From JBCBSP01 sp039819095 (lineage in GTDB: Bacteria > Pseudomonadota > Alphaproteobacteria > Caulobacterales > Maricaulaceae): a stretch of 64,000 bases of DNA. Every line of letters begins with the position of its first letter. Within the stretch, counting starts at the first letter, position 1. Below are positions 8,036 through 17,200 of the stretch, piece by piece. The notes beneath the pieces are model-generated. The model was not told where the DNA came from. It worked only from the letters and a program-made list of their open reading frames with translations, and made no database searches. A program made the position numbers and the translations under genes. Location: NCBI GenBank assembly GCA_039819095.1, contig JBCBSP010000001.1:1-64000 (forward strand). The letters are read 5' to 3'.

Positions 8036-9637
8036 ATGACGCCTTCTGACGTCGCGCCCTGGGCGCGCCGACGCACCTACGCCATCATCTCCCATCCTGA
8101 CGCCGGTAAAACCACGCTGACGGAAAACATCCTTCTCGCCGCCGGGGCCATCCGCGCCGCTGGTCAGGTGCGCGCGCGCGGGGAGAACCGGCGGACCCAT
8201 TCTGACTGGATGAAGATCGAGCGCGAGCGCGGCATTTCGGTGTCCGCCTCGGTGATGACCTATGAGTTCGACGATCTGGTGTTCAACCTGCTCGACACGC
8301 CTGGTCACGAGGATTTCTCCGAGGACACATACCGGACGCTTACGGCGGCCGATAGCGCCGTGATGGTGCTGGATGCAGCCAAAGGCGTTGAACCGCGGAC
8401 GCTGAAGCTGGTTGAAGTCTGCCGGCTGCGCGACATCCCGATTCTCACCTTCATCAACAAGTTCGATCGTGAAGCGCTCGACCCGTCCGAACTGCTCGAT
8501 GATATCCAGGACAAACTCGCGCTCGACGCCGCGCCGATGCAATGGCCCTGCGGCTCCGGCCAGCGTTTTCGCGGCGTGGCGGACTTGGCGCGCGATGAGT
8601 TTGTAGTGTTCCGGCGCCGCGAAGACGATGAGGATCCCGCAACCCCATCTGAACGTGTCGGGCTGTCAGGAAATGCGATAACGGCCATTCTGTCTGAAGA
8701 TGAGGCGTCCGAACTGCGCGAGGGGGTAGAGGTGGCGCGCGAGCTCTGCCCGGTTTTCAATCGCCAAAGCTATCTGGAAGGGCATATGACGCCGGTCTAT
8801 TTCGGTTCGGCGCTGCGCCAGTTCGGCGTACGTGAACTGGTCCAGGCTCTGGCGGACGTGACGCCCACGCCGAAGGCTCAGCCGGCCATCGCCGGACCCG
8901 GCGACGTGATCGATCCCGCCTCCAAAGAAGTGTCCGGCTTCGTGTTCAAGGTCCAGGCGAACATGGACCCCAATCACCGTGACAGGGTCGCTTTTTTGCG
9001 CTTGTGTTCGGGCCGTTTCAAACGCGGTATGAAGCTGAAGACCGATGCCGGCAAGACGATGGCCGTGCACAATCCGATCATGTTCTTTGCGCAGGATCGC
9101 GAATTGGCCGACGAGGCCTTTCCCGGCGACGTGATCGGCGTGCCCAATCACGGTGTCTTGCGGGTTGGCGACACGCTGTCGGAAAGCGGCAGATGGCGCG
9201 TAGGCGGAATCCCGAACTTTGCGCCGGAAATCCTGCGCCGGGCCCGGCTGAAGGACCCGCTCAAGGCCAAGCATCTGAAAAAGGCTCTGGAGTCCCTGGC
9301 CGAAGAAGGGGTCACGCAGCTCTTCCGGCTGCAGCTGGGCGGGGAGTTCGTCGTCGGTGCGGTCGGCCCGCTTCAGATCGAGGTGATGGCCGAACGCGTG
9401 GCGACCGAGTATGGCGTGGACGTGACGTTCGAGCCGTGTCCATTCGAGACTGCACGCTGGCTTGGCGGCGACTCAGATAAGATCGAGGCCTTCATCGACC
9501 GGCACAAAACGTCGGTCGCCGAGGACATTGACGGCTCTGTCGTCTTTCTGGCGAAGTCGGCTTGGGAAGTCTCGTATTCACAAGAGAAATTCCCTGATGT
9601 GAGCTTTGACGCCACCAAGGAACGCAGCGCTGGGTAG
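8036..9637 (+). CDS. prfC: peptide chain release factor 3
   Basis: 533 residues, the normal RF3 length. This translational GTPase recycles RF1 and RF2 from the ribosome after termination. The G domain has the P loop HPDAGKTT (residues 20-27), the switch segment ERERGISVSAS, the G3 motif DTPGHEDFSEDTYRTL and the G4 motif NKFD. The EDTYRTLTAADSAVMV stretch and the conserved middle FAPEILRRARLKDPLKAKHL separate RF3 from EF-G. Complete, with no unusual features. The MscS-type gene follows by 15 bp. Confidence 0.96.
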   Translation: MTPSDVAPWARRRTYAIISHPDAGKTTLTENILLAAGAIRAAGQVRARGENRRTHSDWMKIERERGISVSASVMTYEFDDLVFNLLDTPGHEDFSEDTYRTLTAADSAVMVLDAAKGVEPRTLKLVEVCRLRDIPILTFINKFDREALDPSELLDDIQDKLALDAAPMQWPCGSGQRFRGVADLARDEFVVFRRREDDEDPATPSERVGLSGNAITAILSEDEASELREGVEVARELCPVFNRQSYLEGHMTPVYFGSALRQFGVRELVQALADVTPTPKAQPAIAGPGDVIDPASKEVSGFVFKVQANMDPNHRDRVAFLRLCSGRFKRGMKLKTDAGKTMAVHNPIMFFAQDRELADEAFPGDVIGVPNHGVLRVGDTLSESGRWRVGGIPNFAPEILRRARLKDPLKAKHLKKALESLAEEGVTQLFRLQLGGEFVVGAVGPLQIEVMAERVATEYGVDVTFEPCPFETARWLGGDSDKIEAFIDRHKTSVAEDIDGSVVFLAKSAWEVSYSQEKFPDVSFDATKERSAG

Positions 9638-9652
9638 GCAAGGGTTACGGGA

Positions 9653-10882
9653 ATGATTGAAGCGGCTCGCGACACGCTTTCAGAAATCTGGGTGATCACC
9701 GTTGAAGTGTGGCGCGCCAGCCTGTTCGGGCTGGATGTTGGTCAGATACTCGCCGCGTTGGGCGTGTTGCTCATCGCATTTGTGTTCCGTGGGCTTTTTT
9801 CCCACTTTCTGCACGGAGTGATCAAGGCGCAGGCGGCTAAGACCGAGACTGAGATCGACGATAAGATTCTTGAGGCGATCTCGTCACCACTGAAGCTCAT
9901 CCCGATCATTATCGGCATGTATATCGCGGTCCAGATCCTTGGTCTGAATGGAAGCGCGGATAATCCCGGCGCCGGGATTTTTCTGGTCCAGTCTTTGATC
10001 GCGCTGGCGATCTTCTGGGCGCTTCACAATGCTGTGGAGCCGGTTGCTCACCTGCTTGAGCCGCTTCGTCGGGCGCTGACGCCGGTCCTGGTGGACTGGC
10101 TGGCGAAGACCTTGCGCGTCGTATTCGTGGTGCTTGGCGTCGCAGCAGTGCTGCAGATCTGGGGTATCCCGGTCGCACCGATCATTGCCGGCTTTGGCCT
10201 GTTCGGGGTCGCGATCGGTCTTGGGGCTCAGGACCTGTTCAAGAACCTGATCGCCGGCCTGCTGATCCTCACAGAGAAGCGCTTTCTTCCCGGCGATTGG
10301 ATCAAGGTTGACGGCATTGTCGAAGGCACGGTGGAGAAAATCAATTTCCGCTCAACGCTCGTGCGGCGCTTCGACAAGGGGCCGGTTTATGTGCCGAACG
10401 CCTTCCTGGCCGATAACGCGGTCACGAACTTCTCCAGAATGACGCATCGCCGGATCAAATGGGCGATCGGAGTGGAATACAAGACCACGACCGAGCAGTT
10501 GCAATATATTCGCGATGAAGTTCTCAACTACATCCTGACCAATCCGGAATTCGCCAAGCCGCCGGAAGTGGCCACCTTCATGCGTGTCGATGCATTTGGT
10601 CCCTCCTCGATCGACTTTCTGCTCTACAGCTTCACCCGGACCACCAATTGGGGCGAGTGGTTGCGCTTGAAGGAAGAACTCGCCTTCGCGATCAAGCGGA
10701 TTGTCGAGGAAGAAGCCGGCACAAGCTTCGCCTTCCCGTCAACCACAGTTTATGTGGATGAGGGTGCGGAGGTGTTCTTGCCGCCTGAGGGCCGCGAGAA
10801 ACTAACCAAGTTAATCGAGGCGCGTGAAAACCAGACCCGTATCGCCAGCCGTGATGGCGGGGATGCCGGTGAGGGCGGTTAG
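9653..10882 (+). CDS. MscS family mechanosensitive ion channel
   Basis: 409 residues. Three to five hydrophobic spans lie in the first 200 residues, followed by the pore helix and beta domain GFGLFGVAIGLGAQDLFKNLIAGL, the hallmark TM3b region of MscS. Then come EKRFLPGDWIKVDGIVEGTVEKI and PNAFLADNAVTNFSR. Such channels open under membrane tension in the inner membrane to release solutes in hypo-osmotic shock. The long C-terminal cytoplasmic domain is typical. Transcribed in the same direction as prfC, 15 bp away. Confidence 0.93.
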   Translation: MIEAARDTLSEIWVITVEVWRASLFGLDVGQILAALGVLLIAFVFRGLFSHFLHGVIKAQAAKTETEIDDKILEAISSPLKLIPIIIGMYIAVQILGLNGSADNPGAGIFLVQSLIALAIFWALHNAVEPVAHLLEPLRRALTPVLVDWLAKTLRVVFVVLGVAAVLQIWGIPVAPIIAGFGLFGVAIGLGAQDLFKNLIAGLLILTEKRFLPGDWIKVDGIVEGTVEKINFRSTLVRRFDKGPVYVPNAFLADNAVTNFSRMTHRRIKWAIGVEYKTTTEQLQYIRDEVLNYILTNPEFAKPPEVATFMRVDAFGPSSIDFLLYSFTRTTNWGEWLRLKEELAFAIKRIVEEEAGTSFAFPSTTVYVDEGAEVFLPPEGREKLTKLIEARENQTRIASRDGGDAGEGG

Positions 10883-10930
10883 AGCCTTTTTCAGTAAATC
10901 AGGAGCCGGTTTTGCGGCTTGAAAGGTCCA

Positions 10931-10957
10931 CCGCTCAAAGACTTGTGGCGTTTTCTG
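10931..10957. repeat. 27-bp dispersed repeat, copy 1
   Basis: This 27-mer begins CCGCTCAAAGACTTG and ends CGTTTTCTG. It matches the segment at 51073-51099 at 22 of 27 positions. Both copies lie just beyond the 3' end of a plus-strand gene and near the stop of a minus-strand gene. Its end also forms one arm of a GCGTTTTC / GAAAACGC inverted repeat (10948-10955 and 10974-10981). Function unknown. Confidence 0.4.
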
Positions 10958-10993
10958 TCGATCGCATTCGGGTGAAAACGCTCCAGCGGGTTA

Positions 10994-12076
10994 TCAGGAG
11001 GAGGCTTGTTGGCGCATGCGCTGGAAACGCATGGCGCGCTCCGCTGCGTCCTGGCTCAGCACGTCATAGAGCCTTCCGAGCTCTCTGGCGTCCTGGAAAG
11101 CATCCGCTCCGGCGCCCGACCGCAGCACGGCCAGCGTGATGAAAAGCGCTTTTTCAAGATCAGCGGCTTTGCAGATCAAGGCGAGCCCATCAACGCTCTC
11201 GTGCTCAAGAGCGCGCTTGGCGGATAGATAATCGACCCCGGTCATTTCGGCGAAGCCGACGCAGAATTTCACGCGCTCGCCCTCGCGAAGCAGACGGGCC
11301 AGCAGTGCGCCGTCCAGCTCCTTGCGGACCTGACGCGTTGTGATGAATTTCCGCGCTGCGGTGATGTCCTTATCTTCTGAGATGCGCGCTTCCAGGCGCG
11401 TCTGGGACGCGGCCAGCGCCGCCTCAACCACGCCGGGCTCCAGCTCATCGAAGCGCTCCAATATCGTGTCGCGCAGGGAACGCCCCACGACATTCATCAG
11501 GTCTCCAAGCAGGTCCACCGGCGTGTCGGCGCGTTGAACGAGGGGCGCCTGGAGCGTCTCGCTGTTCTCCGCACGCTGCGTCACGGTCTCGAAGGCTCCT
11601 CGCGACAGGCGCGCGCCTTCATTGTCGACCAGAGCCGCCACGGTGTTGTCATCACCGCGCTCAACGATGGCGTCGGCGACGCGCTCGGGGACTTCCGCCC
11701 GTTCAGCAATGGCGCGCATGTGCTCCTGTCCGCGCTCGTGAACGATTGCAACCAGGTCTTCTTCATTGAGAACATTAGAGCGTTGCAGGATGGGCGCAGC
11801 GATCTCGATCGCGTCACGCGCCAGCTGCTCGATCAGCTGACGGGGGGCAAGCGGTGCGTCGGCGAAGCGCTCGGCAAGCTGTTCGCGGGCGTCGCTGGCG
11901 GCGTCGCTGGCGAGCTTGGAGAGAACCTGCCCGAACTGGGCCTGTGCGTTGGTCTGAGCTTCAGGCGGAGAGGCGAAGAACAGATTTGTCACATCGCGCA
12001 GCAATTGCCGGCGACGTGTTGAGGATTTCTCTTCCGCCAATGCGCCAAGCTTGTGAAGGTTGGAGACGACCGCCAT
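10994..12076 (-). CDS. DUF2336 domain protein
   Basis: 360 residues, almost entirely alpha-helical, with HEAT-like repeated helix pairs typical of DUF2336 proteins of alphaproteobacteria. Recognisable pieces are LARDAIEIAAPILQRSNVL, the repeated VP.RVADAIVERGDDNTVAALVDN element and the LVQR.D.P..L...L stretch. No signal peptide or membrane span. The function is not established; a scaffold or regulator role would be inference. It converges on the MscS gene and is divergent from the chromate transporter. Confidence 0.85.
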   Translation of the reverse strand: MAVVSNLHKLGALAEEKSSTRRRQLLRDVTNLFFASPPEAQTNAQAQFGQVLSKLASDAASDAREQLAERFADAPLAPRQLIEQLARDAIEIAAPILQRSNVLNEEDLVAIVHERGQEHMRAIAERAEVPERVADAIVERGDDNTVAALVDNEGARLSRGAFETVTQRAENSETLQAPLVQRADTPVDLLGDLMNVVGRSLRDTILERFDELEPGVVEAALAASQTRLEARISEDKDITAARKFITTRQVRKELDGALLARLLREGERVKFCVGFAEMTGVDYLSAKRALEHESVDGLALICKAADLEKALFITLAVLRSGAGADAFQDARELGRLYDVLSQDAAERAMRFQRMRQQASS

Positions 12077-12115
12077 AAGCGCAACACCTGCAAATTGAAC
12101 GACTGAAACGTCATC

Positions 12116-13339
12116 ATGCGGTCTTCCGGTAAAGAAAGCGTGCCTGTCAGCTTTCTATCCATCGTTATGTGTTTTGCGCGTCTGGGCCTTGTGGGGTTTG
12201 GCGGGCCAACGGCGCATATCGCACTGTTCCACACCGTCTTCGTCACCCATCGGCGCTGGGTTGGGGATGAAGACTTCGCCCGCCTGCTCGCTATCAGCCA
12301 GGCTCTGCCTGGCCCGTCCTCAAGCCAGCTGGCTGCAGCTTTGGGCTGGCGAGTGCGAGGCTGGGCCGGCGGGCTCGGCGCCATACTCGCCTTCGCAGCG
12401 CCCTCGCTGGCGATCATGATCGCGCTCGGGCTGGGTGCCGGTTTGGCATTTGATGCAATACCCAGCGGCGTCATCGCCGGACTGACGGGCGCGGTCGCGG
12501 GCATCGTCGCCAGCGCTTTGCTGCATATGATCCAAAGTCTGGCGAACGGGCTGCGAACGGCTGCCATCGCCCTGGGCGCCTTTTCGATCCTGGTTGCGAC
12601 CAGCCTTGTCATGACGTCTCTGGTGCTGGTTCAACCGCTTGTTCTGATCGCAGCAGGATTGATCGGCGCGGGATGGCTGAGACAGGCGGAGCCCTCGCGG
12701 GGACCCGCACTTGAACTGAAAGGGTCAAGGCGCTGGCCGCTTCTGGGCGTTGCTCTGGTGCTGGGTCTGTTGCTGTTCAGCTTTTGGGTTTCGCCCGATG
12801 CGCCTCGATGGGTCCTGGCCGCGAGCGAGAACTATCGCGCCGGCGCTTTCGTTTTCGGAGGCGGGCATGTCGTACTCCCGATGCTGGAGCCGGGCGTGGT
12901 TCCGGAGCTGATGAGCGAGGAACGTTTTCTGGCCGGCTATGGAGCCGCGCAGGCTTTGCCGGGACCCATCTTCGCCTTCGCTGGCTATATTGGCGCGCTT
13001 TCTGGTGCGGGCGGCGTTGACAGCGCGCTCAGCGGTCTGATCTCCGCTGCGGCGATTTTTCTTCCCGGTTTGGTCCTGTTGTTTTCAGCGCTCAGCTTCT
13101 GGTCATCGGTGTTGAGCCACCCGCGCGTGCGCTCGGCGCTCGCCGGCATCAATGCTGCGGTTGTCGGGGTTCTCGCCGCGGCCTTCATCAACCCGGTGGC
13201 GACCACTGCGGCGATGAGCCTTGAGGGCCTGCTGACCGCGTGTGCGGCCTTCTTGCTGGTGCAGTTTGGGCGTTGGCCTGCACCCCTGGTCGTCATCTCG
13301 GCGGGTCTGACAGGCTGGGGCTTGTCCTTGATCACATAG
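12116..13339 (+). CDS. chrA: CHR family chromate ion transporter
   Basis: 407 residues with two homologous halves, as in long-chain ChrA. The first half carries FARLGLVGFGGPTAHIAL and ISQALPGPSSSQLAAALGWR. The second carries FVFGGGHVVLPMLE and GYGAAQALPGPIFAFAGYIGA. About ten membrane spans are visible. Family members export chromate from the cytoplasm, although many distant ones have unproven substrates, so chrA is a family name here. No chrB or metal regulator adjoins. Its last 8 bp overlap the convergent PAN-domain gene. Confidence 0.9.
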   Translation: MRSSGKESVPVSFLSIVMCFARLGLVGFGGPTAHIALFHTVFVTHRRWVGDEDFARLLAISQALPGPSSSQLAAALGWRVRGWAGGLGAILAFAAPSLAIMIALGLGAGLAFDAIPSGVIAGLTGAVAGIVASALLHMIQSLANGLRTAAIALGAFSILVATSLVMTSLVLVQPLVLIAAGLIGAGWLRQAEPSRGPALELKGSRRWPLLGVALVLGLLLFSFWVSPDAPRWVLAASENYRAGAFVFGGGHVVLPMLEPGVVPELMSEERFLAGYGAAQALPGPIFAFAGYIGALSGAGGVDSALSGLISAAAIFLPGLVLLFSALSFWSSVLSHPRVRSALAGINAAVVGVLAAAFINPVATTAAMSLEGLLTACAAFLLVQFGRWPAPLVVISAGLTGWGLSLIT

Positions 13340-13694
13340 GCGCGGCGGAGGAGAGAGCCCGGCGCTCGCGCGCATCAGGCGCTCGCTCCGCGGCGTCCTC
13401 AATGCGGCGGGCGAGCCCGGCCGACAAACCCGTTACCGCGCCGGGGTGGGCGGTCGGCGTGGGCGCGTTGGCGTGAAGCCGGCACTGTGCCGGGTGCTCG
13501 CCATACGTCTGGTGAAACGTCCAGCTTTGGCAGGCCTGATGATAGCTGCAGCTTGATGCACAGGCCCGCCAGCTTTCAACCGAGGCGCCATCAAGCCGGG
13601 CGATCACGGCGCCTCGGCGCTCATAACCCTCCAGAACAGCGCCTGAAGGCAGCGCCGCCTGAAGCGCCAGAAGAAGAAATAACCCGCTCCACAT
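13332..13694 (-). CDS. secreted PAN/apple-like domain protein
   Basis: 120 residues. A signal peptide (GLFLLLALQAALPSGAV) is followed by one PAN-like module: CASSCSYHQACQSWTFHQTY, then QCRLHANAP and GAVTGLSAG. The spacing of the four cysteines matches small bacterial PAN domains, which bind proteins or sugars in the periplasm or outside the cell. The C-terminal 25 residues are charged and probably disordered. Ligand unknown. Confidence 0.7.
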   Translation of the reverse strand: MWSGLFLLLALQAALPSGAVLEGYERRGAVIARLDGASVESWRACASSCSYHQACQSWTFHQTYGEHPAQCRLHANAPTPTAHPGAVTGLSAGLARRIEDAAERAPDARERRALSSAAPM

Positions 13695-13803
13695 GAGTGC
13701 AGCTTGGTCTCATTGGGTTGACGGAGCCTTATCGCAGATGCTGAGGCGATTGCGTCGCTGAAGCTCTCGCACTAAGTCTCGCTCGCCTTTGAAGGAAGAC
13801 AGA

Positions 13804-14676
13804 ATGGTCGAGCCTGAAACCAAACCCAGCGGATGGAGCGCGCGACTGGAGGCGTTCGTCGAGAGCGGCCTGTTCCGTCACTCCATCACCGCGCTGATCC
13901 TGATCAACGCGATCATTCTCGGCGCGGAGACATACCCGCTCCCAGCCCAGCTCGCCGCCACGCTTCAGACCATCGATCAGATCGTTGTCGGAGTTTTCGT
14001 CGTTGAGTTGTTGTTGAAACTGCTCGCCTGGCGGGGGCGTTTCTTCCAGTCCGGCTGGAACTGGTTCGATGCGATTGTCGTCGGCATTTCCCTCATCCCG
14101 GACGCCGGGGCCTTCACCGTGCTGCGGGCTCTGCGCGTGCTCAGGCTCTTCCGGCTGTTCTCCGTGGTGCCGGAGATGCGTTCTGTCGTGGAGGCGCTTG
14201 GCAAGGCCATCCCGGGCATGGGCGCGATCATGATGGTGCTGGGGCTGATCTTCTACGTGGCTTCGGTCATGGGCTCTAAGCTGTTCTCTGAAACCCACCC
14301 CCACTTTTTCGCCGATCTCGGCGCCTCAGCCTTCACCCTGTTTCAGGTGATGACGCTGGAAAGCTGGTCGATGAGCGTGGCGCGCCCCGTCATTGAACAG
14401 CACCCGTTCGCCTGGGCGTTCTTCGTCGCCTTCATCATCCTGACCAGCTTTGCAGTGCTCAACCTGTTCATCGCGGTCATTGTAGATTCGCTGCAGTCCA
14501 AACATTTCGACGATGAAGCGCACCGTCAGGAGACGGCGCATGACGAGCGTGAACTTCTGCTTGATGAGTTGCGGGCGCTGCGTTCAGAAGTTCAGCAGCT
14601 TCGCGGCGATCTGGGGCGGGTTCAGCGCCAGGGCTCGGCTCCCAACTCGGAAAACCGGACCGATAGCTCCGAATAG
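13804..14676 (+). CDS. NaChBac/NavAb-type voltage-gated sodium channel
   Basis: 290 residues from ATG 13804, with GAAGGA 7-8 nt before it. A TTG at 13789 is less likely. A single six-span channel subunit forms homotetramers in the inner membrane. S4 carries arginines every third residue (R108, R111, R114, R117 in VLRALRVLRLFRLF). The pore has the sodium selectivity filter TLESWS (184-189), matching NavAb. S6 (AVLNLFIAVIVDSL) is followed by an acidic, coiled-coil C terminus (about 245-275) of the type that holds tetramers together. Voltage-gated sodium conduction follows from the family. The 3' end overlaps the PBP gene by 55 bp. Confidence 0.92.
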   Translation: MVEPETKPSGWSARLEAFVESGLFRHSITALILINAIILGAETYPLPAQLAATLQTIDQIVVGVFVVELLLKLLAWRGRFFQSGWNWFDAIVVGISLIPDAGAFTVLRALRVLRLFRLFSVVPEMRSVVEALGKAIPGMGAIMMVLGLIFYVASVMGSKLFSETHPHFFADLGASAFTLFQVMTLESWSMSVARPVIEQHPFAWAFFVAFIILTSFAVLNLFIAVIVDSLQSKHFDDEAHRQETAHDERELLLDELRALRSEVQQLRGDLGRVQRQGSAPNSENRTDSSE

Positions 14677-16565
14677 AAGGCGGCGAGGCGTTCTTCGCGC
14701 TCGGTGCGTCTTTGCGGGGGGGCGGCGGCGAGCGGGCGTGAGGGTTGGCCCTCATGCGCATTGTGCATGAAGTCGCGCCATATTTGCGCCGGGATGGAGC
14801 CGCCGGTGACGCCGTCCATGGCGCTGTCGTCATCATTGCCGACCCAGACGCCTGCAGCGAGCTGCGCTGTATAACCAACGAACCAGGCATCCCGGCTGTT
14901 CTGACTGGTTCCTGTCTTGCCGGCGGCGGGGCGACGGAGCTGGGCGCGGCGTCCCGTCCCGTCACTGATCACCGATTGCAGCATGGTGGACATGGCTCGG
15001 GCATCGGCCTGGGTCAGGGCGCGACTGCCCGGCGGTTCGATCGCCTCATAGAGCGTTTCGCCACGCAGATTGCGGATTGAACGGATGAGCGTGGGCGGGC
15101 GCCGCACCCCGTCGCGGGCGAACACCAGATAGGCGCCGGTGAGCTCCAGCAGGTTCACCTCCGCCGTGCCGAGCGTAATGGCGGGCAGGGCGGCGATCGG
15201 CGAGCGAATGCCAAGCCGCCGCGCCATTTCCGATACACGGTCCACTCCGATCTGGGCGCCGACCTGGGCGGCGACCGTGTTCACGGAGCGCTTCAGAGCG
15301 TCTTCAATCGTCATGACGCCGCGAAAGCCGCCGCTGAAATTCTCCGGCGCCCAGCCTTCCAGATCGATCGGCTGATCGCGAAACACGGAAGACGGCGACA
15401 GCCCGGCCTCAAGCGCGGCGGCGAACACGACCGGTTTGAACGCCGACCCCGGCTGGCGGCGGGCCTGGACGGCCCGATTGAACTGGCTGGTTCGATAATC
15501 CCGTCCGCCAACCATGGCGCGGATATGGCCGTCCATATCGAGCGCGACGAGCGCGCCGTCCCCGGCCCGCGGGTCATTCGCCAGCCCCTCAGAAAGGGCA
15601 GACTGGGCTTGAGCCTGCAGGCTCCGGTCGATCGTGATTTCGATCACCAGATCAGGATCGTCCGCACGTGCGCCTATCAGGCGTTCGGTTTCGGTGACGA
15701 CGTGGTCGAAGACATGACCGTAGAGCAGCGGGTCTTCGTAGATTTGAGTGACCGGGCTCGCCGGTTCCGAGATCGCGCCGAGATAGGCGATGGAATCGAT
15801 GAAACCGGCATTCAGCATCGCTTTCAGGACGGTTTCGGCGCGCGCCTGGGCGGCGCTCAGGTTTTCAGTCGGCGCAAGTCGGCTCGGCGCTTTGGGCAGA
15901 GCTGCAAGCAGGGCGGCTTCTGCGAGCGTCAGCTCCGCCGCGCTCTTGGCGAAATAACGGTTGGCTGCAGCTTCAACCCCGAAGGCCTGTTCGCCAAGAT
16001 AGATGCGGTTCAGATAGAGCTCGAGCACTTCTTCCTTGGTCACGCGCTGTTCAAGCGCCCGAGCGAGTCGGATTTCCTGGATCTTGCGACGGACCGTCCG
16101 CTCTGGCGTCAGCAGCAGGTTTTTCACCAGCTGCATGGTCAGCGTTGAACCGCCCTGGACGGTCGCGCCGGCGCGCAGATTGGCCGCGACGGCGCGGATG
16201 ATGCCGCGTCCATCCACTCCGGAATGGCTGAAAAACCGTTCATCCTCGATGGCGATGAAAGCCTGGGGCACGTAGGGCGGAAGCGCATCCAGCCGCATAA
16301 TGGGGCCGTAGAGCGGTCCGCGCTGGGCGAGCACGGCGCCAGCCTCATCGGTCAGCGTAACCGAGCGCTCGAGCCGGACCGCCCACAGCGCCTCGGCGTC
16401 CTCTGGCATGGCCGGCATGTCATGAAACGCCCAACGCCAGAACACCGCGCCGGTGAATAGCAGGACAATGAGCACCGTCAGGACGCCGGCGCCGATCAGC
16501 GCGCGCGCGCGCTGTTTCAGCCGAACGCTAAGCGGTTCGACAATATCGGCCCGAAACGTGCTCAT
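14622..16565 (-). CDS. PBP1A-type bifunctional penicillin-binding protein
   Basis: 647 residues. A single N-terminal membrane anchor (about 21-45) precedes a GT51 glycosyltransferase domain with the catalytic EDERFFSHSGVD (E107) and GGSTLTMQLVKNL. The transpeptidase domain has SAFK (S374-K377), SVN (427-429) and KTGT (550-553). It polymerises and cross-links peptidoglycan in the periplasm. It is smaller than canonical PBP1A (about 800-850 aa), lacking the long OB insertion. The 3' end overlaps the sodium channel gene by 55 bp on the opposite strand. Divergent from the YcgN gene. Confidence 0.93.
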   Translation of the reverse strand: MSTFRADIVEPLSVRLKQRARALIGAGVLTVLIVLLFTGAVFWRWAFHDMPAMPEDAEALWAVRLERSVTLTDEAGAVLAQRGPLYGPIMRLDALPPYVPQAFIAIEDERFFSHSGVDGRGIIRAVAANLRAGATVQGGSTLTMQLVKNLLLTPERTVRRKIQEIRLARALEQRVTKEEVLELYLNRIYLGEQAFGVEAAANRYFAKSAAELTLAEAALLAALPKAPSRLAPTENLSAAQARAETVLKAMLNAGFIDSIAYLGAISEPASPVTQIYEDPLLYGHVFDHVVTETERLIGARADDPDLVIEITIDRSLQAQAQSALSEGLANDPRAGDGALVALDMDGHIRAMVGGRDYRTSQFNRAVQARRQPGSAFKPVVFAAALEAGLSPSSVFRDQPIDLEGWAPENFSGGFRGVMTIEDALKRSVNTVAAQVGAQIGVDRVSEMARRLGIRSPIAALPAITLGTAEVNLLELTGAYLVFARDGVRRPPTLIRSIRNLRGETLYEAIEPPGSRALTQADARAMSTMLQSVISDGTGRRAQLRRPAAGKTGTSQNSRDAWFVGYTAQLAAGVWVGNDDDSAMDGVTGGSIPAQIWRDFMHNAHEGQPSRPLAAAPPQRRTEREERLAAFYSELSVRFSELGAEPWR

Positions 16566-16631
16566 GGTCCCTCGTTAGCCAGACTCGGTTCACAGATTCA
16601 AAATCTCCTCGAACAGGGCTAAATTCAGGCG

Positions 16632-17081
16632 ATGGCGGATTCTTCTGATTTTTGGCGGACCAAGACGCTGGCCGAGATGACCGCAACGGAGTGGGAATCG
16701 CTGTGTGACGGGTGCGGCAAATGCTGTGTCCTGCTTCTTGAAGACGTTGATGACGGCGCGGTGCACAAGACCGATGTCGCTTGCCGATTGCTCGATCTGG
16801 AAACCATCAGGTGTTCCGATTATCCCAACCGGCGCGCGCGCGTGCCAGGATGCGTTCAGCTGACGCCGGACAATATCACCACGCTTAGCTGGATGCCTGA
16901 GACCTGCGCTTATCGATTGATCGCGGAAGGCCGGGAGCTGTTTGACTGGCACCCGTTGCGCACCGGAGATCCGGGCTCGACCCGTCGGGCGGGCATGTCG
17001 GTTTATGGCCGGCTGGTCAGCGAGAAGACCGTCGATGAGTCAGATCTGGAAGCGCATATCGTGGCCGATAACGAGCCGTAA
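16632..17081 (+). CDS. YcgN/UPF0260 cysteine-cluster protein
   Basis: 149 residues, typical for UPF0260. The N-terminal cluster CDGCGKCC (C25, C28, C31, C32) and later single cysteines (VACRLLD, RCSDYP, PGCVQL, ETCAYR) could bind a metal or Fe-S cluster in the cytoplasm. The family function is unknown. It lies immediately upstream of the GTA cluster on the same strand, but 119 bp separate them and UPF0260 is not a GTA gene, so the proximity is probably incidental. Confidence 0.9.
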   Translation: MADSSDFWRTKTLAEMTATEWESLCDGCGKCCVLLLEDVDDGAVHKTDVACRLLDLETIRCSDYPNRRARVPGCVQLTPDNITTLSWMPETCAYRLIAEGRELFDWHPLRTGDPGSTRRAGMSVYGRLVSEKTVDESDLEAHIVADNEP

Positions 17082-17131
17082 TGGGCACAAACCGGCGCGT
17101 ACTCACGCGCTCAGCATCGACACTGCCCGGC

Positions 17132-17164
17132 GTTTCAGAGGCTTGGCGCTTTTCTTCCTGAAAC
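17132..17164. promoter_or_regulatory. inverted repeat upstream of the GTA cluster, possible operator
   Basis: GTTTCAG at 17132-17138 is perfectly repeated in reverse as CTGAAAC at 17158-17164, with 19 bp between. It lies 37-69 bp before the g1 ATG, where a promoter for the GTA cluster would be expected. No good -35/-10 pair is evident. An operator role is inference from position. Confidence 0.25.
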
Positions 17165-17200
17165 AATCCGACCGACCCTGTTCAGCGTTAGCTTTCAGGC

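Noticed and set aside
10912..11139. Plus-strand open frame after the MscS gene
   Set aside because: Mostly antisense to the DUF2336 gene, Arg-rich translation, no ribosome site.
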